From: Aphidius gifuensis
Taxonomy: Eukaryota > Arthropoda > Insecta > Hymenoptera > Braconidae
Reading direction: 5' to 3'
Assembly (NCBI RefSeq): GCF_014905175.1
Contig: NC_057789.1
Coordinates: 9,176,001-9,240,000, forward strand
DNA: 64,000 nt
Made by a program: the position numbers and the translations under genes. The first letter of the stretch is position 1; every line of letters starts with the position of its first letter. Below, piece by piece: positions 48,399 through 61,492 of the stretch. A model generated the notes under the pieces. That model ran no database searches. It worked only from the letters and a program-made list of their open reading frames with translations, and was not told the origin of the DNA.

Positions 48399-50997
48399 TT
48401 ATTTTTTTTCACTACTTTCATTAGTATTTGAATAATAAATTTGATTATTTGTATAACCACCAAGTTCAGCTTGTATTTCAGCTAAACTTTTGCCTTTTGT
48501 TTCGGGTAATAAAAATATTGTAAAAAATATACTGGCAATACAAAATACAGAGAATAGCCAAAATGCAATATGCATACCAAATGCATCAGCAACATTACTA
48601 AAATATTTTGTTATTATAAATGCAAGTGTCCAACAAACGAATACAACTAAACCAGATGCTTTTGATTTAACATCGGATGCAAACATTTCTCCCATTACCG
48701 CCCATGGTAATGGACCCCATCCAATGCTATATGTAGCAATAAAAATCATCAATGATGCAACTGGAAGCCAGCTGATATTACTAACATCACCATTAACTTT
48801 TAGATAAAAAAATAATCCAAGTGCAATCTAAAATAAAAATACAGTTTTAATTTTGCTGTTTTTCAAGTATTTTTTAAAAAAATTACTTACAAGACTCAAT
48901 GTCTCACCAACACCAGATATAACTAAAAGAATTCTTCTTCCTAAACGATCAACAACAAATGGTACAACACATGAAGCACCAAGTTGTACAATACCAACAA
49001 TTATTGTTGCTATTTCTGGCTTTAAACTACTAGCACCTGCCGCATCAAATATTGTTTGTGAATAAAATAATCTAAATGACAAAATAAATAAAATTATTCG
49101 ATGAATAAAATAATAATTTTCGAAACACTAATTGATTGTTGATACTCACACAACATTGATCCCAGTCATTTGTTGAAATGTCACAAGTGCACAGGTATAA
49201 ATAAGAGCTTTATAATTACTCTTGACATTAATAAGATCAGAAAATTTTGCTTCACTTCTAAATGCTTCCTCTACACTTGCCTGAAGCAAAAAATAATGAA
49301 TACAAATTGATTAATGATTAATTCACATAATCAATTTGTCAATAAGAAAAATAAAATGAACCTTTATTTCAGCAGCCTCTTCTCTAACACCATCAATACT
49401 TTTTTGTCGAAGTCTTGATAAAGCATGTAGCACATCATCATCTCTTCCTTTTGATGAAAGATAATATGGTGATTCTGGCATTAAAAAAAATAATATAAAA
49501 AATACAATTGGTAATGATGCACATGCAATCCATAAAAATGTATATGAAACATATGGACCAATACAATATGACCATAATAAACCAATTGTTATAAATATTT
49601 GAAGAAATGATCCAAGTACTCCTCTTATTGATGTTTCTGATATTTCACCGCAATACATTGGAATTGCTGTAAATGGAATAGACAATGCAATCTGGAAAAT
49701 AAATTTTAAATATCAATTTAATGATAAATTAAATTTATATTTAATTTATAAATACCCCAAATATAAATCTTGCAATATAAAGAACTTCTACACTTGTTGC
49801 TGTTGCAATAAGTATCCATCCAATTGTAAATGGTATGACACTGAATAGCAATGTTATTTTTCTTCCCAAACTGTTAAGTAAATATTAGAAAAATTAGTTT
49901 AATATTAGAATATTTTTTGAGGGTGAATTACAACCATTCAGCAAGAAATGCAGCAAGAAAACTTCCAATCAGGGCACCAACTGGAGTCAATGATCCAATC
50001 CAAGAACTTTGATCTGAAGTTATTGATTCACCAATTGGATTATCATCGGTTACTGGATTCTCCTGTAGTCTCAATAATATTGGGCTCGTCCTTGAACACA
50101 CAAAATTACATTTAATCTATCAAGGTTATTAAATATTAATTACTTTTTTTTTCGAGTTTATTTATAACATACCATCCAAGCATTGCACCACCCGCCGCAA
50201 CGCATAAATTTCCTAAAATTAAAAATTTTAATTATGTTATCAGTATTTGGAACCATGTATAATCAACAAAACAAATATAATCATATCAACTTTGATTTAT
50301 TTATCAACTTATTTTGTTTATATATTGTTTTTTTTTTTCATGTAATTTTTTTCCAATCAATTGGATAACGATTAAAGAGACAACTTCGATAACTTATCTA
50401 AGATGAATCATTTAAAATTCTAGACAATTGATTTGTTTTTTTTTTTAATTATAAAAACAATAAAAATTAGAGTTAAATTTAAAAAAAATTATATATCAAA
50501 TTGTTTAATTGTTTTGAGATTTTTTTTTTCGATTTATTCAATTAATAAATTTGCAATATAATTATCAAATAAAATTCTAATCTTTTTTTCAAACATGTCA
50601 ATAATTTGTGGGCGTTTTGCATGACAAAAAATTAAATGTGATATGAAAATAATAATTTACATTGATTCAAGAATTAAAAAAACAAATGCATTGTTTTGTT
50701 TTACAATTTAAAAATTGAGATAAAATATTTTTTAACATCCGGAATAAATTATTTATAGTGACAATTATAAATGCTTTATTTCGATGAAGTAACTTCCTTT
50801 TTTCAGATATGTGTTGCCTTGAAATTTTATTTTTAGAAAAGTTAAACAAAAAAAAATAAAACTGATTAAATAATTGTAAGAAAAATTGTTTATAAAAAAG
50901 GTTTATTTTTATTTTTTAATTTACAACAATGTAATAGAAACTCACCTGCAATTGCAGCGAAATATTGAGGAAATTTCGATCCTTTTTCGTTTGACAT
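48399..50997 (-). CDS. Tret1-like sugar transporter, locus E
   Basis: Eight exons: 50946-50997, 50173-50212, 49935-50090, 49756-49870, 49362-49691, 49150-49280, 48891-49071 and 48399-48827, giving 477 residues. It starts MSNEKGSKFPQYFAAIAG. It is closest in exon layout to locus A (the small exon for 'NLCVAAGGAMLGW'). It has the standard motifs 'QSSWIGSLTPVGA', 'LGRK', 'PESPYYLS', 'QQMTGINVV', 'DRLGRR', 'GWGPLPWAVMGE' and 'PETKGKS', so a working sugar porter is expected. Its 3' half is the source of the fragments scattered through the array to its left. Confidence 0.9.
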
Positions 50998-52071
50998 ATT
51001 GCCAGTAATTATTAAAACCTCGTTATTATTTTTTAAATATTATTAAAAAATTTTTAATTACAGTCTAAAATATGTATTTATATATTTTTTTAATTATTTC
51101 TTTTGGAGGATATTCAAAGGGTTTGTGCAAACTGGTTGACTCGTTGATATCACTGTGTAGTCATAGGCTTTATATCTCTCCCAACAATCAACTCACTGAT
51201 TTCTTCGTAATTTTTTTTTTAGTGGGGGATAATTTTATTTCATTTTTTTATATTTAAATGGAAAAATTTATACTTTAAACAACAATAATTTACAGCTTGA
51301 TTAACACACACTCAAACACACGTTGTTACCTTTTGTTACCCAAAAATAAAGTCAAAAAATTATAAATTATTTTCTTTTATCCCATCAGTTGTCATGAAGT
51401 TAAAGATAATACCTATAAATTATTTTTTTTTTATTCCATCAGTTGTCATGAATTTTATGATAAAATATAAAAATTTTTTTAAACAAATATATACATTTTT
51501 TTAAAACACTGAGTATTTTGTAAATTATTAAAAATAATTTTTACTAGCAACAAATCATCGTGCCGACGTTATTCGGCAACTGATAAATTGACATACATGA
51601 AAAATAAAAATAATAATATCTTTATCAATTGTTAATTCATTAAGATATTTAAAAAAAAAAATATATATCTAAACTGATAAATGACCTTTACTGATTTTTT
51701 TTTAAACGAAAATTTCAAACATTCGAATTATTTTTGAATGATTATTATTTCATTAAAAATAAATATCATGTAAAAATTTTTTGAAGTAGTACATCAGATT
51801 AGTACGTCGTGATTCAATCGATAAAATTTTTATAAATATTGTATCAAGAAGATAAGTAATATTTACCTCTCCAGATATGAACAAATAATAATTGATAAAC
51901 TTACAATGACAATACATTTTAATTTTATTATTTGCTTATGGATTTTTTATATAGATTTATTTTACAAGGAAGTAGCACAAGTGCATGACAAAAAAAAAAC
52001 AATAATTCTACTAAAAGTATTGAGATTATCAATTTAAAAAATCAATAATACAATTAATTTATTAATTATAT
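50998..52071. other. Intergenic stretch between loci E and F
   Basis: AT-rich, no gene seen. It should contain the promoter of E. Two copies of 'ttccatcagttgtcatgaa'-like sequence occur at 51.38 and 51.44 kb. Confidence 0.4.
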
Positions 52072-53789
52072 TTAATGATTTAATTCATTTTGAATTTGTT
52101 CAAGTGTTTTTCCTTTTGTTTCTGGAACAATAAAATATTCAAAAAATGTAGCAACAACCATTATACCAGCAAATATCCAAAATGTAACTGCTGAACCAAG
52201 ACTGTCTTTCATTGATGCAAATGTTTTTGTAACAAGAAATACTAAAAACCAATTAACCATAACAGCAAGACTTGAAGCAACAGCTTTTATATCTGATGTA
52301 AATAATTCACCAGTTAACATCCATGGTATTGGACCTAATCTAAATTTAAAATTTAAAAGGTAATTTGTTAATTTTTGTTTATTAATATATTTTTAAATAA
52401 TATATATATTTACCCAACAGAAAATGCAATCATAAATAGTACAAGTGATACAAGTGGTAACCAACTTATGCTACTTGTATCTTCTTTAGCATCACTTAAT
52501 TTAAAAAAATAACCAAGTGCAGTTAAACTTATTGCCATCAAAGTTGATGATACAATTAAAAGTGGCTTTCTTCCTGCTTTGTCGACTATCAATGCAGCAA
52601 CACCAGCCATTATTACTTGAACAAATGCAACAGCAATTGCTGCTGGACCAGCAAAATCATCCATCTTTGCAGCCTAATAATATATTAATCTTGAATATAA
52701 AATTGATAAATTGATTTTATTGTTAATTAAGAAAATTTAATATTACTTTAAATATTTGTACAGTATAAAAAACAACTGCATTTATTCCTGATAATTGTTG
52801 AAATATCATACAACCTAAACTAGCTAAAATAGCACGTCTTCTTCCAGCAGTACGTATTAAATCAAATATTGAACTTTTTTTTGATGCTGTTTTTTCAGCT
52901 TCTTCTTGCATTTCAGATATTTCATTTGTTAAATTATAATTATTACCTCTAAATATTTTTAATGCCATTGTTGCTTCTGGTTTTCTACCTTCACTCTTTT
53001 AACAAAAAAAAAATACTATTTAATAATAAAAACAAGCAGATAATTATTAAATATAATATAAAAAAGTTTACCACAAGCCAACTTGGTGATTCAGGCATGA
53101 ATATAAATGTAGCAACAAAAATAATTTCAATAATACCACAAACAATTCCAATAATTCTGTACGATGCAATTGTACCAAGAATAAAAGTTAAAACAATTCC
53201 AGATGCTAAGAATAATTGAAACATAGCACCAAGTGATCCACGTGTTGATGGTGATGATATTTCAGCAATATATGTTGGTACAATAACACAAACAGCACCA
53301 ACAGCAGCACCAACTAAAAATCTTGCTGTGTATAACATCCATACGGCATTTACTAGTACAATTAACATCCAAGATAATATAAATGGTAATGCAAGAAGAA
53401 GAAGTGCTTTTTTTCTTCCTAATTTATCAGCAATTGTACCTGCTGGTAGTGCACCAACAATTGCACCAACTGGTAAAAATGCACCTATCCATGATGCTTC
53501 TTCTTCATTTATAAATAATATATCATTATTTTTATCTTGAAGAATTGGAAGAACTGGTGATGTCCATGCCAATGCTGTTCCAGCTCCAACAGCTAATATA
53601 CTTGCTAAAAATAAATTTAAAAATTCATTAGAATTGTCAATTTATTGTTTAGATAATTATATGAAATTAAAATTTTACAAATTATCGTAATTTACCGGAA
53701 CATGCTGCTAAAAATTGCCATAATTTTTTGCTTTCCTGTGAAATTTGATGACTTCCAGAGCCATTTTCAAACATTCCCGTACTTTCCAT
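52072..53789 (-). CDS. Tret1-like sugar transporter, locus F (more distant paralogue)
   Basis: Five exons: 53696-53789, 53072-53604, 52747-52995, 52414-52673 and 52072-52339, giving 467 residues. Motifs: 'EEASWIGAFLPVGA', 'DKLGRKKA', 'PESPSWL', 'QQLSGINAVVFY', 'DKAGRKP', 'LGPIPWMLTGE' and 'PETKGKTLEQIQNEL'. It follows the classical facilitated trehalose transporter pattern more closely than A-E and has a different intron layout. It is therefore an older neighbour, not part of the recent expansion. Intact. Confidence 0.92.
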
Positions 53790-55042
53790 TTTTAAAAAAC
53801 TAACTTTTTTTTTATTCAATAATAAATTAAATAATATTTATCAAATACAAGATAGATCTGTTTCTTACGACCAACAAATGGACACTATCAATCAACTTAT
53901 CGATGGTGTGAACAGTATTGAAATAAAAATAAAATAAAAAAAATCATTGAATCATTGAATTTGTCTTGGAAATGTGAACAATGATCACCTTCACAAAGAA
54001 TTGTCTGATAATATTTATTTCTCGAGTGGTTTTCATTGATTTTATTTTTTAATATTTGTTATTTCATTTGTAAATCATATCATAGAACCAATTTACACAA
54101 AAAATATTTTAAAAAATTATTGGAAACCTCGGTTTTTATCTTTTGTGCTTCCTCAAGACCTCGATGTCAAATAAAAAATAATAAAATAAAAATTATTTAC
54201 TACAAGATTCACTCAAGCAAAGTTTACAGAGTGTTAAATTTATCAATTGATACTTGAAAGTTTATTTAATAATTTCTTTTTATTTATTTTCATTTTTTTT
54301 TCTTCTTCAAGTATTATTCTAATCAAATTTTCCATTTTACAATTATTACATTTAACAGACTTTCATACTCTATTGTAGAAAAGAAAAAATACTATTTATA
54401 AATTATAAAAAAGAAAAATTATAAAAAAATAATACCATTAATGTAAAATTTTTTTTTTTGTTTTTTTTTACTCAATTTTATAACAAAGTAAATAATTTTT
54501 TTTTTTAACAATTATTTTTCATTGTTTATTGTACAATATTAAGGCATCATTATTTTCATTACTTTAAATTTCATATCTAATTAAGTATAACTTAAATTAT
54601 TAATGATTAATTTAATTTATAAATTAACTGTTTAACAGAAAATTTTTTAAGTTTAAAAAAATCCATGTCATGGTATTGGCTTATAATTTTTTTCACATTT
54701 TTCACATTGAATTATTTATTTTACAATTTAAAAAAGAAAATTTAATTATTTTATTTATGCGCATCAATTGTTTTATGTATTTGTGAGGACTTGAATTTAT
54801 TGTTAAACAAAACAATAAAAAAAAATCAGGGAAAAAAAATTGTTGATGAAAAGTGTGACCTCGATAAATAAAATACAATATAAAAGAAAAAAATGAACAA
54901 AAAAGATTGTAAATTAATTACAGCCAGCAAACTATGTTTGAAAAAAAATATTAAATGATATTAATAATTAATTGTAAATGAAAAAAAAAAAAAATCAATG
55001 GTTTACCTAATTTTAAACTATCTAATGAATTATTTTATTAAT
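53790..55042. other. Intergenic stretch between locus F and the Star-like gene
   Basis: AT-rich, with long A and T runs. No supported gene; the only open frame of note (54036-54257) has no recognisable content. Confidence 0.5.
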
Positions 55043-57130
55043 TTAAATTTTATATTTTTGTAAATATGTAAATATTAATTTTCCATCAATAGTTGCAGTA
55101 GAAAGTTTGTAATGCTTGTCACCAAGTTTATTAATCAATAATCTAAATTCATAATTATTTAGTCCTTCACTCCAGCGTATTGCTAGTACAGATATTTTAA
55201 TAATATTCCATGGTATTGTATCAAGTACCTGAAACAACATAAAATAAAATATATAAATTAGAAGTGAAATATAATGGATTAATTTGTTTATTAAATAAAT
55301 ATAAATATTTTATTTACTTTTCTTTCGAGTAAATCATTACTATCAAGACTGAGATAATCAATTGTTGTCTGATTATAAGCAAGTAAAATACTGTAAAGTG
55401 GAAAACACTTGAGTCTCATTGCTGGTTGTCCTTCTTCTGAAAATATAAGACTATTTGGACCTTCACTGAGTTTTGTAACTCTTACATCAGATTCTTGATG
55501 ATATGTTATCTGTAGAAAAACATTGAAATTTTAAATTAATATTATTATTTTAACAAATAAATCAAATCAAATACTCTATAAATAAAATATCCTTGTTAAT
55601 AATTTACTCTAAAAATAAAAAAATCATCATGTAGCTTGTATTCGTATAAAAAGTCACGAGATATTTTAAAATTAAAATTGATAATTATAAAAATAATACA
55701 AGCATAGTAACAAATAAACCGAATGATAATTATGACTATTTAAAATTTGTCAAAAATAATTATGACAAGAGTATGATCATCGCGATAAATAAATAAATAT
55801 TACATTTAAAAATTTATTTATTTTTTTAAATTTACTATTATCATATATCTTGGATAAATTGAAAATTAATTTATTTAAAAATTAATTAATTAGTCATCGT
55901 ATTGTAATGACTCAATGTTATTATTATTTCAAATTTAATTTTATTAATATTTTACCATTTAAATCATTTATTAAATGTTTATTTATTTTATTAATTTGTT
56001 ATATATTATTAATCAAATAATTATTATCATGAATCTAGTGAATATTTTTGTTAGAGATATCAATACCAGAATATTTTATTCTAATTATATGAAAACATAA
56101 AATTAATTTATAAACTTACTTCTTTGGTTGCTTTATCTGTACTTAGACAAGCATGTAAAACTCGAGTTCTTGAATGTCTACCACTTTTAGATATTTTAAA
56201 AAATGATCTAAAATCAGTGATAACAAGTAATCCACGCCAGCCATAATTAGCTTCAAGCCAAGATGTCGTTGATTCAGCACCAGGACGATTAATATACTCA
56301 ACATAAACACCATCATATTTTTTTTTCAAATGATTTTCAATAAATTTTTCTTCTGATGTTTGTACAGCAGTAATTGGCTCTTGATATACTGTTTTTTGAA
56401 ATTGTACTTCACGTATATACACTACTAATTGTGGATCATCCATTGGTACTTTTGATAGCACATAATCACGTGTCATATTTGCGTCAAATGCTTGTCGTCT
56501 ATTAAGAAAAAAAAACCACAAAATTACAGTACATTATTTCATGAACAAAAATCAAACTATTATCATTAAATTTTTTATTTATCTAGTCATCTTTTGATGC
56601 AACAACAATTTAAAACCAATTTTTTCTCTTACTATTTTTGTTTTCACTCAATTGATAAGAAGAATAATAATATTTTATTTGTATTTTAAATTTTTCTTAT
56701 CTCTAAAAGATAAACTAAACAAATATAAATGATAACTATATAAAATTCAAGTTTCTAGTTGATATTGACCGTCAAATGGACAATAATAAATAACAATTAA
56801 ATAAAAAATAATAATATTAACCTTAGTGCAGCAGCTTCACTCCACATTACTAACAATGTCATTGCTGTTGTAAATGCAGCAAAAAATGCAAGACAAGGAG
56901 TTATTTTTCGCCACCAACTTTTTTTAATTTCTGGAGCTAGTGATATTGTTGTTATTGGCAGTATCAATGTATTACCAGCTATTGATGGAATTGGATCAAC
57001 CTTAGCTAATCTAAATAATCAAAAAAAAATATATTTACAAAATGCTCCTCAATAAATTACATTTAAAAAAAAACAAACCATCAAACAATTTTAGTACTCA
57101 CTTTTGTTGAAACTCCCTTGTAATCGTCAT
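55043..57130 (-). CDS. S (Star): Protein Star-like, type II membrane protein with FkbM-type methyltransferase fold
   Basis: Five exons: 57102-57130, 56822-57010, 56120-56498, 55318-55509 and 55043-55228, giving 324 residues. A single membrane anchor near residues 30-60 (the segment 'TPCLAFFAAFTTAMTMLLVM') is followed by a lumenal/extracellular domain. That domain has 'TTSWLEANYGWRGLLV', where FkbM/Methyltransf_21 proteins have the W-LE...-W-G-LL-EA strand, and 'TIDYLSLDSNDLLERKVL', the counterpart of the 'D-Y-L-S-L-D-x-E' strand. In the fly, Star helps Spitz-type EGF receptor ligands leave the ER for cleavage by Rhomboid. The catalytic-type acidic residues are partly replaced, as in Star. Intron 3 contains the dispersed repeat at 55.61-56.04 kb. 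Confidence 0.75.
55610..56036 (+). repeat. Third copy of the locus A intron repeat, in a Star intron
   Basis: Matches 6185-6590 (same orientation) and the reverse complement of 14.64-15.05 kb. It ends at the shared 'atcatgaatct' edge. It lacks the transporter exon part carried by the 5.99-kb copy. It sits between Star exons 3 and 4 without touching the splice sites. Confidence 0.85.
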
Positions 57131-58903
57131 TTTAATTATTTATTATTATTATTATAATAAACTCTTGTATAATAACCACTCTCAAAAAAAAGGAGCAATC
57201 CAAATTGATTTATTCCTCGACAAAAATTAATTTTATCTGTAATTAAATAAATAAAAGTTATGATTATTTACAAATAAAAGAAAAAATAAACTTTAAAATA
57301 TAATTTAGATAATAATAAATAACAATAACAATAGTTCCAATTAGAAAGGTTCATTTGCTCAATTAAAAATGAATTAATTAAATGATAAATTGAGCAAAAA
57401 AAAAAAAAAAAAACAAATTTACAAATGAATATTATCCTTTTTTATTTTAAATAAAAAAAAAATAGAACATTGTAGTGAAACAATTGAATATAAATAATTA
57501 ATTGTTTACACATAAATTAAACACAAAATACTCCGTTATGCATGAAGTCAACAAACCGGAAAATAATTATTGCAACAAATGATAGACAATAGCGTACCCA
57601 TCAAAAAAAAAAAAACACACCAATTCTCCTTGAATTCAAAGAATAATAATAACAACAACAATTGAAAGAAAAAAAGGTAAGAAAACGATAGACAAAAAAA
57701 GAAAAAAAAAATGCATCCTTACATGAGTTGCAGCTGTCTCAAAATATCCTCCATAGGTCAAAAAAAAAAAAAACAATTCTCAAAATAGATAAATAATTAT
57801 ACACACACACTCACAAGGCTTATATAAATTTATAACACAAATAAATAATGATTAATTATTGATTTATTAATAACAATAATATAAAAAAAAAAAAAGCTTA
57901 AAATAGAAGGGGGATTAAATTAGTTTCGAAAATAACTTGAGACCACTTGAGACGGTTATGACTCAACTGACGCTATTTTAATTCCATTGAATTTCATCAT
58001 GATGATGATCATCGACACACATGTCTGTTTTTAAAAAATAGAGAGGGATTTCCAGCTCCAGGGAGACAAAAGGTGCAACAAGAATAGAAGACAATACATG
58101 AAAAAAAAAAAAAGAGTGGGATGATATTAAGGTCCATTGACACACTGACAATATTGCATTAAATTGCATTAAATTTTTTACTTGTTTTTTACTCCAAAAA
58201 AATTATAAATAAATAATGTTCATGTTTGCCAATTGGTTGAATATTTTACCAATCATATTACCTTATTTTCCATTGTCTTAATAATCAACCAATTGTATTA
58301 TTGTAAATTTTTATTTCCAGTAAAACAAGTGTCTCATTGGTAGCAGCATGGCTTTGTTATTATTTATTATTATTTGATTGATGTTTATTGTTGTGGTTAA
58401 TGTCAGGTTGTTGTGGTTTATTATTGTCATTTTTATTTATTTATTTTTTATCATTTTTTCAATAAACTTGCAAGCACAATTACTTAGGACTGTGTTGGTG
58501 TGTTTGTAGATAAGAGATATGTGGATATATTGTAGGGCAAATGCAGGCAAATGTTTGTTTTTTTTTTTTTAATATAAAAAATTAATTTTTACACTCAAAA
58601 AAAAATATATACCTGTAATTAATAATAAAGGTATTATTAAGGTAATTATTGGTATATTTTATTTAATTGATTTTAAATAAATAAATTCAAGTAGATTTAA
58701 AATGTCAAGATTTAATGATTCAATGAATTTTTATTATTATTCTTTTTTAGAGGCTGATGATAACAACAGGCACTTGAACACGATGTGAGCTTGAAGAGGC
58801 TGGTTATTATTTTTTTTATTTTTATTTTGATGATGGATTTAATTGTGTGTTAAAGCTGGTTGTGTTAACTAGAATGTTTAAAGTATAAATTTAATACAAA
58901 AAA
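57131..58903. promoter_or_regulatory. Divergent upstream region of Star-like and STK32 genes
   Basis: The two genes face away from each other across about 1.8 kb. This is AT-rich with many A and T runs. It probably holds 5' UTR exons of both genes and their promoters. No specific element recognised. Confidence 0.4.
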
Positions 58904-60395
58904 ATGGGAGGTAATCATTCAAGAAATGTACCAAGTCCTGGTGGTGATGGTAATTAAAATAAACAATAATTTTTTTGTTTTTTAAATTAAATAATAGCAA
59001 TAATAATTATGTTGTTTTTGTTGTTATTTAATATAGTTAATTTTGATCATTTTCAAATACTCAGAGCTATTGGAAAAGGAAGTTTTGGCAAAGTATGTAT
59101 TGTTGAAAAAAAAGATAAACCAGGACAATTGTATGCAATGAAATATGTACATAAAATTGAATGTACTGAAAGAGGATCACTACGTAATATATTACGTGAA
59201 GTTAATATATTATCAAAATTAGAACATCCATTTTTAGCAAATTTATGGTTTAGTTTTCAAGATGAAGAAGATTTATTTATGATTTGTGATTTATTACTAG
59301 GTGGTGATTTACGTTATCATATACAGCATAATGTTAATTTTACTGAAGAAAGTGTTTGTTTATTTATTGCTGAAATATCATTGGCACTTGATTATTTGAG
59401 AAATAATAATATAATACATCGTGATATTAAACCAGATAATATTTTACTTGATGAAAATGGACATGCACATGTAACAGATTTTAATGTTGCAACTGTACTT
59501 GAAAATGGACAATTAGCAACAGCAATGTCAGGAACAAGACCATATATTGCACCAGAAATTTATCAATGTGCTGAAACATCAAATTTAAATTATAATAATA
59601 AAAAAACAGGTTATAGTTATGCTGTTGATTGGTGGAGTTTAGGTATTCTTGCTTGGGAAACACTTTGTGGTAATAGACCATTTAATTTACATTCTGGTAC
59701 AAGTTATTCTGATGCTATTAAAATTTTAAAAAATTATAAACCAATACCATGCCCTGAATGGAGTAAACCAATGATCAAATTATTAAAATCATTATTGCAA
59801 TATGATCAAAATAAACGTTTAACAAATATCAATGAATTACAAAATATGGAATTAATGAAAAATTTAAATTTTGATCAAATACTTAATAAAAATATAAATG
59901 CTAAATTTATACCATCTAAAAATCATTTAAATTGTGATCCAACATTTGAACTTGAAGAAATGATTATTGAAACACGTCCATTACATAAAAAAAAAAAAAG
60001 ACTTGCTAAACAAAGATCTTTAAAAAGTCAAGATATTAGTGATGATTCAAATTATTCAAATTGTAGTAATTATCCAATTGGATTAGATTTAATACCAGAA
60101 TATCCAATTTATAATAGAGAACGTGAAATGGAAAATAAATTACGTGAACTAAAAGAAAAACAATGGGAAGAAGAGCTAAAAATTTCTATGGCTCAAGCTG
60201 AAGCTAAACTTGGGTTTGTATTTTAATCAATATATAATTGATTATTAAATTAATTAACTATATTTTTTATATTTTAGACCAATTGATAATCAAATTAAAT
60301 CAACAAATCGACTAAATGTTTCATCAAGACGACCAGCAACCACTTCACTTGACCTTGACTTCATCGATGCAAGTCCTGAGACATCTACCTCTTAA
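58904..60395 (+). CDS. STK32: STK32 / YANK family serine-threonine kinase
   Basis: Three exons: 58904-58949, 59037-60213 and 60278-60395, giving 446 residues. It starts MGGNHSRN, a typical myristoylation signal, as in STK32A. The kinase domain (about residues 17-280) has the 'GKGSFGKV' glycine loop, the 'YAMKY' lysine, 'LLLGGDLRYH', 'IIHRDIKPDNILL' catalytic loop, 'VTDFNVA' and 'YIAPEIY'. The activation-segment triplet is DFN instead of DFG, the hallmark of YANK kinases. The C-terminal part is a basic and then charged helical region (about 'ENKLRELKEKQWEEEL'). It is an AGC-type kinase of poorly known role, probably membrane-associated. The start was chosen because of the myristoylation motif and the in-phase splice. 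Confidence 0.95.
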
Positions 60396-61492
60396 CGTAT
60401 TTTCTATCTAATAATGTAAATATTATTACTGATAATTTAAATTAACCAAAGAACGAAAAATTTTTACACCTTAAAATATGTCAAATTTAGACGCACATAA
60501 AAATTTTTTAAATAAATGATAAAACTTTTTAATATATTGTTTATTAAAATTTTTATTAATGAGTCATGAAAAAATTATTAAATTTAATTAAATGCTTTAT
60601 TGCATTTTTACAAACACAAATATGTGGGAAAAATTATAATCAATATTTTATTAATATTATTGTTTATTATGCAAAGATTCGATAGTTGTGATAAATATTA
60701 TCGAAAAAAAAGAACAATAATTATATGTATCTGTTAATATCACAAAATATGACGAAAGCCATTTATTTTTTTTTTTTTCAGTTTTTAAATAAATTTGAGT
60801 TTTTTTTTTTAGCTTTGGAAGCCCACAATAATTTATGTAAATTTGTTTTTGTATTTTCAATATAATTGATTGACGAAAATATATAATTTCATAATTTTGT
60901 TCTTTTTTTATTTCACAAAAATATAATTTATATTTTTTTTTTTAAATTAATTGTTATTTTATAATAATTATTAAAAATATTAATATGATTTTTAGTATTT
61001 TTTATTTTCATTGTATCAATGATTTTATCAAGTTTTGGCAACTCTGACAACTTGAATTAGTTATGTAAAAAAAAATAATAATAATTAAACAAAATTAATG
61101 GAAAAAAAAAAAAACGAAAAAAAATCTGGCTGTTTTCAAAATTTTTAATTGAAAGAAAAAAATAAAATTTGGATATTTAATAAAAAAAAAAAAAATAAAT
61201 AATAAATTCAAACGATTTGTAAATAAATTTTAACGAGCAATAAAACGCGTAGAAATTAAAATAAATAATAAATTAATTGATTTTTATAATCAAAGAAAGA
61301 AAAAAAAAAAAAATTGAACAAATTTTTTTTTTGCATTTGTGATGTAGTTAATTGAACAAGAAAAAAAAAACCTAACTTCAAGCAAATTTGTCAGTCATTA
61401 AAAACTATTATTAATAAACAAACTATCGAAGCGAAAAAAAATTAGTATTGCAATAGAAAATAAAAAAAGAAAAAAGAAAAAAAAATGTTGAT
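60396..61492. other. Convergent 3' flank of STK32 and MTHFSD
   Basis: Both genes end here. Very AT-rich with poly-A and poly-T runs and several AATAAA-like polyadenylation signals. No gene seen. Confidence 0.5.

Noticed and set aside
48490..48807. 105-codon plus-strand frame over the last exon of transporter E
   Set aside because: Antisense of a conserved transporter exon; the same antisense frame recurs over exons of A, B, D and F, as expected from codon bias.
13000..54000. CRISPR-like arrays, phage genes or integrated virus segments in the repeat-rich part
   Set aside because: No regularly spaced short repeats, no viral structural or replication motifs; repeats are duplicated host genes and MITE-like elements.
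54036..54257. 73-codon frame between locus F and Star
   Set aside because: No recognisable features, splice context or repeat; length is within chance for this composition.
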